DNA from: an uncultured Bacteroidales bacterium
GTDB taxonomy: Bacteria; Bacteroidota; Bacteroidia; Bacteroidales; Bacteroidaceae
Direction of reading: 5' to 3'
DNA: 51,773 nucleotides
Assembly (NCBI GenBank): GCA_902779165.1
Contig: CACZAN010000025.1
Span: 52,010 to 103,782, forward strand
Shown: positions 45,590 to 51,773 of the stretch, in pieces
Position numbering within the stretch: position 1 is the stretch's first letter
Layout: the number at the start of each line of letters is the position of its first letter
Made by a program: the position numbers and the translations under genes
The notes under the pieces: generated by a model
Database searches by the model: none
Told to the model about the DNA's origin: nothing
The model's input: the letters and a program-made list of their open reading frames with translations, nothing else

Positions 45590-45663
45590 AAGTAGGTGAA
45601 CGAAATTAGTTATACGTCACCTACCATTACAAACATAGTTAAATAATTATTTTTCACCTACTT
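45590..45663 (+). promoter_or_regulatory. Inverted AAGTAGGTGA boxes in the leader of the DUF6078 gene
   Basis: AAGTAGGTGA (45590-45599) has an exact reverse complement, TCACCTACTT (45654-45663), ending one base before the ATG at 45665. A second partial complement, TCACCTAC, lies at 45617-45624. The first box can therefore pair with either downstream copy, which makes two exclusive hairpins, one of them covering the start-codon region. It could be an RNA switch for translation or an operator. A related box lies at 51632-51641. Confidence 0.6.
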
Positions 45664-45664
45664 T

Positions 45665-46102
45665 ATGAAAGAACTTTCTTACTCCGACGCCCCTCGTGAC
45701 TGGGGCATTTGCCTGCAAACCGATTGCCCCCTGGCCGCCACCTGCCTTCGCCATCGCGTGGCCGAGCTGTGCCCCACGACAGTGAAGCGCCATGTCGTGG
45801 TGATGCCTTCCGCCCGCAAGGGCGATGAATGCAGCGCCTTTGTGAACCCGGATCCCATTGTGCTGGCCTACGGGCTTAAGTGCACCTTCACCCATGTCAG
45901 CAAGTGGCACCTCGAAGCGATGCTGCCCGAGCTGAAAGGCTATTTCGGCAGCCACTCCACCTATTACCGCTATTACAACGGCCAGCGGGCCCTGACGCCT
46001 GCCGACCAGCAGCGCGTGGCCGCCCTCCTCAAGAAGTACGGCTACAAAGATGCTCCCAAGTTCGATAAGACGATAGAGACTTATGATTTCACGAACAAGT
46101 GA
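45665..46102 (+). CDS. DUF6078-like protein
   Basis: 145 residues, soluble, no signal. The pattern fits the Bacteroidetes family DUF6078 as I recall it: an N-terminal Cys-rich segment (GICLQTDCPLAATCLRHRV, four Cys within ~35 residues counting CPTT), a central basic region (AYGLKCTFTHVSKWHLEAM), then YYRYYNGQRALTPADQQRV and a C-terminal KFDKTIETYDF. The family is typically found next to VirE or HU-like genes, and its function is unknown. The Cys cluster could bind metal, and the helical C-terminal part resembles small DNA-binding domains; both are inference. It is the first gene after the unit's promoter, with a translation start next to an inverted repeat. A 254-bp spacer occupied by the 22-bp array separates it from virE. 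Confidence 0.8.
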   Translation: MKELSYSDAPRDWGICLQTDCPLAATCLRHRVAELCPTTVKRHVVVMPSARKGDECSAFVNPDPIVLAYGLKCTFTHVSKWHLEAMLPELKGYFGSHSTYYRYYNGQRALTPADQQRVAALLKKYGYKDAPKFDKTIETYDFTNK

Positions 46103-46109
46103 TGAAAGC

Positions 46110-46351
46110 GAGTTCCAGCAGTGGAATTCCTGAGTTCCAGCAGTGGAATTCCTGAGTTCCAGCAGTGGAACTGACGAGTTCCAGCAGTGGAACTCGAGAA
46201 TTCCAGTACTGGAACTCGACATCACGGCCTGTAGCATTCGCCCTTACGACCTGTAGCATTCACCTTTTCGCCCTGCTGAATGCACCGATACGACCCGTTA
46301 AACACACCGTTATAATCTAAAGAATTGACCATTATAATCTAAAGAATAGAC
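46110..46351 (+). repeat. Array of 11 contiguous 22-bp units with drifting sequence
   Basis: Units begin at 46110, 46132, 46154, 46176, 46198, 46220, 46242, 46264, 46286, 46308 and 46330, without a base of slippage, and the last ends 5 bp before the virE ATG. Units 1-5 are palindromic (GAGTTCCA-gcag-TGGAACTC type; unit 5 has centre GTAC). Units 6-8 share CCTG...GCATTC or GAATGC cores. Units 9-11 grade into CCGTTAAACACAC and TATAATCTAAAGAAT. Neighbouring units resemble each other most. There is no alternating repeat and spacer as in CRISPR. 22 bp is close to two helical turns, so an ordered protein-binding array or origin-like iterons are plausible. Confidence 0.85.
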
Positions 46352-46356
46352 AGAAG

Positions 46357-48468
46357 ATGAAGTTCACGATACTTTCCGGCGCCCGCCAAGGAGCGGTTCG
46401 CCGCAGCACTCAGAAGGCAGAAGCCTTCTTCGAGCGTATCACAGAGGACCACAACGACTGGCTGATTTCCAGCTTCCGACAGGCCCTGCCCCGGCTCTCG
46501 AAGCCGGAACTGTTTCTACGCTACCATAAGATTGCCCACGTGCTGCCGGCCGTGGAACTGTCGCGCCAAGAGAACGGAGCCTTGCAGATGACACAGTACA
46601 ACGGCATCATCGTCCTCGAGGTTAAACCCCTGCGCAGCAAGGAGTTAGTGCAGAAGGCGAAGCGGCAGGCGAGCACACTGCCTTCGACATTAGCCGCCTT
46701 CACCGGTGCCGACGGGCAGTCGGTGGACGTACTGGTGCGCGTGAAACGGACCGACGGCACGCTGCCCAAAGAGGAGGCCGACGCCGCACGCTTCTACGAC
46801 GAAGCGTTCGCACAGGTACTGCCCCTGTACCAGAGCGCCCTGCAGGACCTGCCCTTAGAGACAGAAAGCGGCGGCCTGCGCCATGCATTGCTGCTGCCGC
46901 TGGACCAAGAGCCCTATGTGGACATGGATGCCGCTGCCATCAAGATTCAGGCGGTGGCCGAAGCACCGACGTCAACAGATGCCTTTGCCGCCCTACCCGC
47001 CCCCAGACACCGCCAGAAGGAGGAGGACTGGGAGGCCTACAGCGTCTATGAAAACCTCTTCGGGATGGCCTGCCGACGGGCTCACGAGTCTACGGGCATA
47101 GCAGAAACCGACGCCCTCAACCCGCTGCTGCTGACCGCAATAGCACACGAGATGCTGGAGGCCGGAGTGCCCCAGGAAGAGACCGTCACCCACCTGTGGC
47201 ACCACCTGATGTTCAAGGACGGCGCCGACGAGCAGGCCGTACGCAGCATCGTGGAAGCCACCTATGACGACGAACTCGCCGACGGCTTCGAGGCACCGAA
47301 GACATTGAAGCTCCCCGGCCAGGAGATGCGCGAACTCATACGCAGGCTGGAACAGCGCTACGTCTTCCGCCGCAACGAGATCATGGGCTGGACGGAATAT
47401 CGCAGGAATGCCAGCGCCCATTCACTCTGGGCGCCCATAGACCGCAGCGCCGTCAGCGACTTCGTCATCGAACTGCGAGTGGCAGGAGTGAATATCAGCG
47501 AGAAAGATGTATGGAACTATGTCCTGAGCCGTCGCCGCATACCACGCTACAACCCCGTCACCGACTACCTTTATGACTGCCGCGACAAATGGGACGGCAA
47601 AGATCACATCCGCGCACTGGCCCGCACCGTTCCTACTGAATATCAGCAATGGCCCGACCTCTTCCACACCTGGTTCCTGTCGATGGTGGCACAGTGGCGA
47701 GGGATGAACCGCCGCTTCGGCAACGCACTGGTGCCCCTGCTCGTGTCGCGCCAAGGCTACCACAAGAGCGACTTCTGCCGCCAGCTGCTGCCCCGCCAAC
47801 TGCGGTCGTGGGGATTCACCGACTCCCTGCTGATGGAAGAGAAGAAGACGGTGCTGACGGGGATGACCCAGCTGCTGCTCATCAACCTCGACGAATTCAA
47901 CCAGATCTCACCACGACAGCAGGAAGGGTTCCTGAAGAACATCATCCAGCTGCCGGCCGTGAAGCTGAAGCGGCCTCACGCAAAGCACATCGAGGATGTG
48001 CCCCGACTGGCATCCTTCATCGCCACCACCAATCAGGCCGACGTACTTAGCGACCCTGCCGGATCCCGACGTTTCATCGGAGTACATGTCACAGGCGACA
48101 TCGACACCACCCAACAGCCTAATTATGAACAACTCTACGCCCAGGCGATGCAGGAGCTGGACAACGATGTGCGCTACTGGCTGGATGCCGACGAGACGAC
48201 CTTGCTGATGGAGCACAACCGCCAGTTCCAGCAGTATTCCGCGGCCCTCAACTACTTCTTCGACTACTTCGAAGTGACCGACGACGCCACCTCACCCGAC
48301 AGCATCTGGCTCTCGGCCTCTGCCATCCTTGCAGAGGTGAAACATCGTGCCGGCGGAGCCATGAAGGTGCCCACCCTCAATAAATTCGCCCGCGAACTGC
48401 GCCAGCTCCCCGACATCCACAGTCGCAGCACCCGGGCTGCCGTCGAATACCTCGTCAAGCGCAAATAA
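46357..48468 (+). CDS. VirE-family protein (BT4734-like N-terminal, D5/SF3-like helicase core, DUF3874-like tail)
   Basis: 703 residues. The N-terminal ~180 residues fit the BT4734/BF3469-like domain of VirE proteins (ALPRLSKPELFLRYHKIAHVLP, NGIIVLEVK), a region related to primase-like catalytic folds. The middle (~370-630) is the virulence-associated-E P-loop domain: Walker A-like LVSRQGYHKSDF (Gly467, Lys470), Walker B-like LLLINLDEFNQ (Asp512, Glu513), sensor-like FIATTNQADVLSDPAGSRRFIG with candidate Arg fingers. The last ~75 residues (FDYFEVTDDATSPDSIWLSASAIL...) match DUF3874, probably a DNA-binding winged helix. Such proteins are inferred replication or mobilisation ATPases on Bacteroidetes elements. 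The gene lies inside the repeat-bounded unit, and its 3' end is duplicated at 51112-51360. Confidence 0.88.
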   Translation: MKFTILSGARQGAVRRSTQKAEAFFERITEDHNDWLISSFRQALPRLSKPELFLRYHKIAHVLPAVELSRQENGALQMTQYNGIIVLEVKPLRSKELVQKAKRQASTLPSTLAAFTGADGQSVDVLVRVKRTDGTLPKEEADAARFYDEAFAQVLPLYQSALQDLPLETESGGLRHALLLPLDQEPYVDMDAAAIKIQAVAEAPTSTDAFAALPAPRHRQKEEDWEAYSVYENLFGMACRRAHESTGIAETDALNPLLLTAIAHEMLEAGVPQEETVTHLWHHLMFKDGADEQAVRSIVEATYDDELADGFEAPKTLKLPGQEMRELIRRLEQRYVFRRNEIMGWTEYRRNASAHSLWAPIDRSAVSDFVIELRVAGVNISEKDVWNYVLSRRRIPRYNPVTDYLYDCRDKWDGKDHIRALARTVPTEYQQWPDLFHTWFLSMVAQWRGMNRRFGNALVPLLVSRQGYHKSDFCRQLLPRQLRSWGFTDSLLMEEKKTVLTGMTQLLLINLDEFNQISPRQQEGFLKNIIQLPAVKLKRPHAKHIEDVPRLASFIATTNQADVLSDPAGSRRFIGVHVTGDIDTTQQPNYEQLYAQAMQELDNDVRYWLDADETTLLMEHNRQFQQYSAALNYFFDYFEVTDDATSPDSIWLSASAILAEVKHRAGGAMKVPTLNKFARELRQLPDIHSRSTRAAVEYLVKRK

Positions 48469-48498
48469 AGCTACTCTAAGCAGCAGATTCCCAAAAAA

Positions 48499-48622
48499 TC
48501 TACTGCAAAATGCACCAATTTTCAAAAATCTACTGCAAGGCATATAGCTGTATTTCAATATTCTACAACCCCTTGCAGTAGATTCAGTTGATTTTTTCAA
48601 CTTTTTATCACGCGCGCGCGAG
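48499..48622 (-). repeat. Right terminal repeat of the VirE unit
   Basis: Boxes TCTACTGCAA at 48499-48508 and 48529-48538, and TTGCAGTAGA at 48573-48582, mirror the left end (30 and 44 bp apart). The perfect 27-bp block is 48573-48599 and the CG tip is 48609-48620. It begins 30 bp after the virE stop. Confidence 0.85.
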
Positions 48623-48629
48623 AATAAGG

Positions 48630-48668
48630 TATAATTGATAATGTATAATTGATAATGTATAATTGATA
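48630..48668. repeat. 14-bp tandem repeat, 2.8 copies
   Basis: TATAATTGATAATG at 48630, 48644 and (partial) 48658, just outside the right terminal repeat. Confidence 0.75.
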
Positions 48669-48670
48669 CC

Positions 48671-48879
48671 TCAAGTTTCGCTAGTATGCTCGCTCGAACT
48701 TTGTTCGCTTCGACTCCTCGAAGAACCAGCTGTAATACAAAGCCCCAGCGGGGCGTGACAATGGTAGCCAGCCGTTTCAACGGCTGGTATAAAGCGGCCA
48801 GGAAAAAGCGTGCCTTACCAGCCATTGAAATGGCTGGCTACCATTGTCTGATGCCTACGGCATCACTTGCGAAACTTGA
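48671..48879. repeat. Composite palindromic repeat (MITE/REP-like), 209 bp
   Basis: Outer arms TCAAGTTTCGC and GCGAAACTTGA are exact inverted repeats. Nested hairpins inside include GCCCCAGCGGGGC (48742-48754), CCAGCCGTTTCAACGGCTGG, CCAGCCATTGAAATGGCTGG and GATGCCTACGGCATC. Open frames through it on both strands (such as those with PLKRLATIVTPRWGF) are translations of the repeat, not genes. The first ~90 bp recur at 51662-51753. Confidence 0.75.
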
Positions 48880-49049
48880 ATTGATACTTTTTTTGGAAAT
48901 ATTCTATCACGACACATCTGTGCTTTTCAAGACGTTCGGCACGGCCCATGTTTTGAATTATTTCAAGCAAAAAGACGAGAAAAACGATAAAGTAGTGAGG
49001 AAATGTGTTAATTATCGTGATATTATGAATTTGTTTCAAGATAAATGCG

Positions 49050-49057
49050 TATCTTTG
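49050..49057 (+). promoter_or_regulatory. -7 box (TATCTTTG) for the RhuM gene
   Basis: TATCTTTGTAGCC. A TTTG at 49030-49033 is only 16 bp upstream, shorter than usual. The 170 bp before it (48880-49049) show no gene. Confidence 0.5.
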
Positions 49058-49102
49058 TAGCCAATAACAATGAAATCATCCATTTTGGACAAAGACATCA
49101 AT

Positions 49103-50098
49103 ATGAACAACGAAATACAATTCATATTATATCAGCTGCCCGACGATGAAGGCAAGGTGCAGGTGGTCATCAAAGATGAGACCATTTGGGCTACGCAGAA
49201 GGCTATGGCCCAGCTGTTTGACGTGGGGATACCTGCCATTAGCAAGCACCTGAAGAATATTTTTGAAGAAGGAGAATTGCCTGAAAGTTCAGTTGTTTCC
49301 AAAATGGAAATAACTGCTTCTGACGGCAAAGACTACCTCACTTCTTTCTACTCTCTCGACGCCATTATTGCTGTAGGCTATCGAGTTTCTTCCTTAAGGG
49401 CTACACGTTTCCGTCAATGGGCAACAAAGATTCTGAATGAGTATATCCGTAAAGGATTCGTACTCGATGAAGACCGGCTTAAACAGGGAACAGCAGTTTT
49501 TGGCAAAGACTACTTCCGTGAACTGTTGGAGAAGGTGCGCAGTATCCGCGCCAGTGAACGCCGCATTTGGCAACAGATCACCGACATCTATGCGGAGTGC
49601 TCTTTCGACTACGACCGCAATTCGCCCACTACCCGCGAGTTCTACCAGATGGTACAGAACCGTTTCCACTATGCCATCACAGGCCAGACGGCTCCTGAGA
49701 TTATCTATACCCGTGCCGACCATACTAAAGACCACATGGGCCTGCAGACGTGGAAGCACGCACCCGACGGCCGCGTGCTGCTCAGCGACACGAAGGTGGC
49801 CAAGAACTACTTGCCCGAAGTGGAAATACGCCGCCTGGAGCGTGTTGTATCGGGCTATTTCGACTATATCGAAGACCTGATAGAGCGAGAGAATGCTTTC
49901 AGCATGGAGCAGTTCGCAGCCTCTGTCAACGAGTTCCTGACCTTCCGTCGATATGCCCTTTTGCCTGATAAAGGACAGGTCAGCCGCGAGATGGCCGACC
50001 GCAAAGCCGAGGAAGAGTACAAACTTTTCAACCCCACGCAGCAAATAGACTCCGACTTCGACAAAGAAGTGAGAGGACTATTAGACGGAAGGGAGTAG
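49103..50098 (+). CDS. RhuM family protein
   Basis: 331 residues from the ATG at 49103, where the family-typical MNNEIQFILYQ begins; an ATG at 49070 adds 11 residues and is the alternative. Family features: VVIKDETIWATQKAMAQLFDV (N-terminal winged-helix-like region), ISKHLKNIFEEGEL, DYLTSFYSLDAIIAVGYRVSSLRATRFRQWATKIL (a segment shared with Bro-N-like or phage antirepressor proteins) and EFLTFRRYALLPDKGQVS near the end. RhuM proteins are widespread on phages, islands and defence-type regions; the molecular role is unknown, and DNA binding is suspected. It lies between the palindromic repeat and the KilA-N gene, as accessory cargo right of the VirE unit. Confidence 0.88.
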   Translation: MNNEIQFILYQLPDDEGKVQVVIKDETIWATQKAMAQLFDVGIPAISKHLKNIFEEGELPESSVVSKMEITASDGKDYLTSFYSLDAIIAVGYRVSSLRATRFRQWATKILNEYIRKGFVLDEDRLKQGTAVFGKDYFRELLEKVRSIRASERRIWQQITDIYAECSFDYDRNSPTTREFYQMVQNRFHYAITGQTAPEIIYTRADHTKDHMGLQTWKHAPDGRVLLSDTKVAKNYLPEVEIRRLERVVSGYFDYIEDLIERENAFSMEQFAASVNEFLTFRRYALLPDKGQVSREMADRKAEEEYKLFNPTQQIDSDFDKEVRGLLDGRE

Positions 50099-50282
50099 CA
50101 AGAGCCCCAACTACCACCGCATTATCCACAAGAACCGCTCGAGCTCTGCTCGCTTGCAACCAAAGGGACGCAAGAATCCGAGGTTCAATCGAAAGAACCA
50201 AAGGTTGACGGCCGAAGGGAAAGTCAAGTTCCAGCTCGTGTTCGAAAATGGCGAGGTGCTGAGGCTTGGGGAGATGAAATAG
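50085..50282 (+). pseudogene. Short open frame without a start, possible gene remnant
   Basis: A frame from 50085 to TAG at 50280-50282 encodes about 65 residues, with a basic middle (KGRKNPRFNRKNQRLTAEGK) and a well-formed end (VKFQLVFENGEVLRLGEMK), which looks like a real beta-hairpin. There is no ATG, GTG or TTG near its beginning, and it overlaps the RhuM stop in another frame. Probably the 3' end of a broken gene. Family unknown. Confidence 0.35.
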
Positions 50283-50388
50283 AAGATAGTAAGAAGTAAA
50301 TAAGAAAGAAAAGGCAAAGATAAAAGTTGAGAATACTGAGATTACAGTCGTTAGTGTTCAGAACGAAGACTATATCTCACTAACCGAT

Positions 50389-51111
50389 ATGGCTCACAGC
50401 CAAATGCAAGAGCACATCGTATTCAGATGGATGAGCTTGAAAAGTACCATTGAATATTTAGGTGAATGGGAGATGCTGTATAACCCTAATTTTATTTGTA
50501 CCGAATTCGATACAATTAGGAATGCGGCAGGAAGCAACCACTTTGTTTTGTCTGTAAAGGCATGGATTGAGCGAACAGGAGCCATTGGAATTATGGCTAA
50601 GGCTGGCCGTTATGGAGGAACATACGCTCACAGGGATATTGCCTACCATTTTGGCATGTGGATAAGTTCGCGTTTCCAACTTTTGCTCGTCAAGGAGTAT
50701 CAAAGACTTAAAGCTGACGAGCAAAAACAACTTGCGTGGTCGGCGAAGCGAGAACTATCGAAAATCAACTACCGCATACATACCGATGCTATCAAGAGCA
50801 ATCTCATTCCAGCAGAAGTGACACGCGAACAAGCAGCGATGAAGTATGCCGAGGAAGCCGATGTACTGAATGTCGCCATGTTTGGAATGACTGCCAAGCA
50901 ATGGCGTGAGGCTAATCCTGACCTCAAGGGTAACATACGGGACTACGCCACTATCAACGAACTCATTTGTCTCTCTAATATGGAGAACATCAACGCCGTG
51001 CTCATCAACGACGGCATGCCTCAGGGCGAACGCCTTGTGAAGCTCAACCAGATCGCTATTCAGCAAATGCAGGTGCTAGAAGACAATAGCGGTCGGAACC
51101 TGTTGAAGTGA
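50389..51111 (+). CDS. KilA-N domain protein, probably with lost original start
   Basis: 240 residues from the first ATG. The frame is open back to 50293, and the upstream codons read NKKEKAKIKVENTEIT then VVSVQNEDYISLTDMA, which is the expected beginning of a KilA-N protein. The codon where a family-typical ATG would be (50296-50298) is GTA, so the true start may be destroyed and the 50389 product would lack the first ~30 residues. The KilA-N domain (ISLTDMAHSQ..., FRWMSLKSTIEYLGEWE, KAGRYGGTYAHRDIAYHFGMWISSRFQLLLVKEY) is a DNA-binding fold of phage antirepressors. The C-terminal part is helical to VLEDNSGRNLLK. The TGA stop abuts a virE tail in the same frame. Confidence 0.8.
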   Translation: MAHSQMQEHIVFRWMSLKSTIEYLGEWEMLYNPNFICTEFDTIRNAAGSNHFVLSVKAWIERTGAIGIMAKAGRYGGTYAHRDIAYHFGMWISSRFQLLLVKEYQRLKADEQKQLAWSAKRELSKINYRIHTDAIKSNLIPAEVTREQAAMKYAEEADVLNVAMFGMTAKQWREANPDLKGNIRDYATINELICLSNMENINAVLINDGMPQGERLVKLNQIAIQQMQVLEDNSGRNLLK

Positions 51112-51360
51112 CGCCAGTTCCAGCAGTCTTCCGTCGCCCTCAACTACTTATTCGACTACTTCGAAGTGGCCGACGACGCCACCTCACCCGACAGCATCTG
51201 GCTCTCGGCCTCTGCCATCCTTGCCGAGGTGAAACATCGTGCCGGCGGAGCCATGAAGGTGCCTACCCTCAACAAGTTCGCCCGCGAACTGCGTCAGCTC
51301 CCCGACATCCACAGTCGCAGCACCCGGGCTGCCGTCGAATACCTCATCAAGCGCAAATAA
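51112..51360 (+). pseudogene. Second copy of the virE 3' end (DUF3874-like tail), truncated
   Basis: This segment is colinear with 48220-48468 and about 95% identical, encoding RQFQQSSVALNYLFDYFEV...YLIKRK. The N-terminal ~620 residues of VirE are absent. It begins directly after the KilA-N TGA and in the same frame, with no initiation signal of its own except an internal ATG at 51254. The homology continues through the right terminal repeat, so this is the remnant of another VirE unit. Confidence 0.85.
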
Positions 51361-51390
51361 AGCAACTCCAAGCAGCAGATTCCCAAAAAA

Positions 51391-51512
51391 TCTACTGCAA
51401 AATGCACCAATTTACAAAAATCTACTGCAAGGTATATAGCTGTATTTCAACACACTACAACCCCTTGCAGTAGATTCAGTTGTTTTTTTCAACTTTTTAT
51501 CACGCGCGCGCG
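51391..51512 (-). repeat. Second right terminal repeat
   Basis: Boxes at 51391-51400, 51421-51430 and 51465-51474 keep the 30 and 44 bp spacing of the first right end, at a constant offset of 2892 bp. The CG tip is 51501-51512. The 27-bp block has one change (GAT to GTT). Confidence 0.85.
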
Positions 51513-51631
51513 TATAAATCACGCCTTCTTGGTCTGTTTGAGCAAAACTACTTCCTAAAGTCATCTATGAATATCGGTGGAAATAGACAAACAAAAACAT
51601 CAACACGAAGGTTTATGAGTACTTTTTTACT

Positions 51632-51653
51632 AAGTAGGTGATCAAAATTAGTT
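51632..51653 (+). promoter_or_regulatory. AAGTAGGTGA-type box near the right edge
   Basis: AAGTAGGTGA-tc-AAAATTAGTT closely matches the leader of the DUF6078 gene (AAGTAGGTGA-ac-GAAATTAGTT at 45590). No gene follows within the window. It may be a remnant of another unit's left side. The rest of 51513-51661 shows no gene. Confidence 0.5.
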
Positions 51654-51661
51654 TAATGTAC

Positions 51662-51753
51662 TCAAGTTTCGCTTTGCTCGCTCGAACTTTGTTCGCTTCG
51701 ACTCTTCGAAGAACCAGCTGTAATACAAAGCCCCAGCGGGGCGTGACAATGGT
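51662..51753. repeat. Truncated second copy of the composite palindromic repeat
   Basis: It matches 48671-48764 from TCAAGTTTCGCT to GTGACAATGGT, with an 8-bp segment reduced to 4 bp, then diverges, so only the first ~90 bp of the 209-bp element are present. Confidence 0.75.
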
Positions 51754-51773
51754 TCTTGAAGTGTCAAGCGTCC

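Larger units (their letters stand above)
45375..48622. mobile_element. Inverted-repeat-bounded VirE unit (putative mobile or replicative element)
   Basis: The unit runs from the left terminal repeat (45375-45498) to the inverted right one (48499-48622). It contains a promoter, a DUF6078-like gene, a 22-bp-period array and a VirE/D5-like gene, in that order and all on +. The outer 50 bp of the two ends align without gaps at 43 positions, including a perfect 27-bp block, and the three TTGCAGTAGA-type boxes in each end have the same mirrored spacing (44 and 30 bp). A second right end occurs at 51391-51512. No transposase, integrase or clear target duplication was seen, so mobility is inferred from the end symmetry and the extra copy. 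Confidence 0.65.

Noticed and set aside
46110-46351. CRISPR array
   Set aside because: No constant repeat alternates with spacers, the unit is only 22 bp, and no cas gene lies nearby.
48499-48622. Terminal repeats interpreted as ordinary terminators
   Set aside because: The facing boxes lack a following T tract, the loops are 34 nt, and the same structure lies upstream of the promoter at the left end.
45360-48630. Target-site duplication flanking the VirE unit
   Set aside because: No matching short direct repeat was found just outside the CG tips on the two sides.
48292-48825. Minus-strand gene opposite the virE 3' end and the palindromic repeat
   Set aside because: Its residues come from translation of the repeats and of the complement of virE. 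There is no consistent family or start signal.
48686-49060. + strand gene upstream of RhuM
   Set aside because: The first half is the composite palindromic repeat, and the second half has no recognisable protein features and runs into the RhuM promoter.

Overview
The window looks like a chromosomal segment of a gut or rumen Bacteroidales bacterium of the Prevotella type. The evidence is the Bacteroidetes promoter signature (TTTG at -33 and TAnnTTTG at -7) before many genes, the absence of Shine-Dalgarno sites, many secreted proteins ending in a 'DLSGR-V...G-YI...GKK' tail typical of this group, and an acpP-fabF-rnc cluster. No species can be named from the sequence alone.

Layout. (1) 1-640: the tail of an unknown gene, then repeat-rich spacer with a 55-bp copy of part of a downstream gene. 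(2) 641-28627: a secretome block. One gene on + (641-2278) is followed by eleven genes on -, which in transcription order are a GH127-type glycosidase, a small secreted protein, a zinc-protease-like protein, a repeat-rich secreted protein, two giant C10 (streptopain-like) proteases with BspA-type leucine-rich repeats, greA, a double alpha/beta hydrolase, a Gfo/Idh/MocA oxidoreductase, a HEAT plus DUF1080 protein, and a double Omp28-like protein. Together they suggest extracellular breakdown of proteins and arabinose-containing glycans. (3) 28801-42960: mostly housekeeping. It holds a DUF4332 protein, a DUF4491 membrane protein, tRNA-Phe and tRNA-Pro, a BlaI-like repressor, a DUF3108 protein, a large Ig-like lipoprotein, a GH3-family protein, rnc, fabF, acpP, pdxB, murF, an EEP-family nuclease/phosphatase and a cupin lipoprotein. 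(4) 43004-45061: a lipoprotein that joins a clostripain-like domain to an M15 D-Ala-D-Ala carboxypeptidase-like domain.

(5) 45375-51773: the accessory region and the most interesting part. A unit of about 3.25 kb is bounded by long inverted repeats with mirrored internal spacing (44 and 30 bp between 10-bp boxes). It carries a DUF6078-like gene, an 11-unit array of strictly 22-bp elements whose sequence drifts along the array, and a VirE/D5-like primase-helicase-family gene ending in a DUF3874-like tail. To its right lie a composite palindromic repeat, a RhuM-family gene and a KilA-N gene. The stop codon of the KilA-N gene abuts, in frame, a second copy of the virE tail plus its right-end repeat (401 bp, colinear with the first). 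I read this as a previously undescribed type of repeat-bounded VirE unit with a second, remnant end. It has no recognisable transposase or integrase, so mobility is inferred, not shown.

Long antisense open frames opposite the real genes are composition shadows and are left out. Protein family names come from recalled family features, with no database search.
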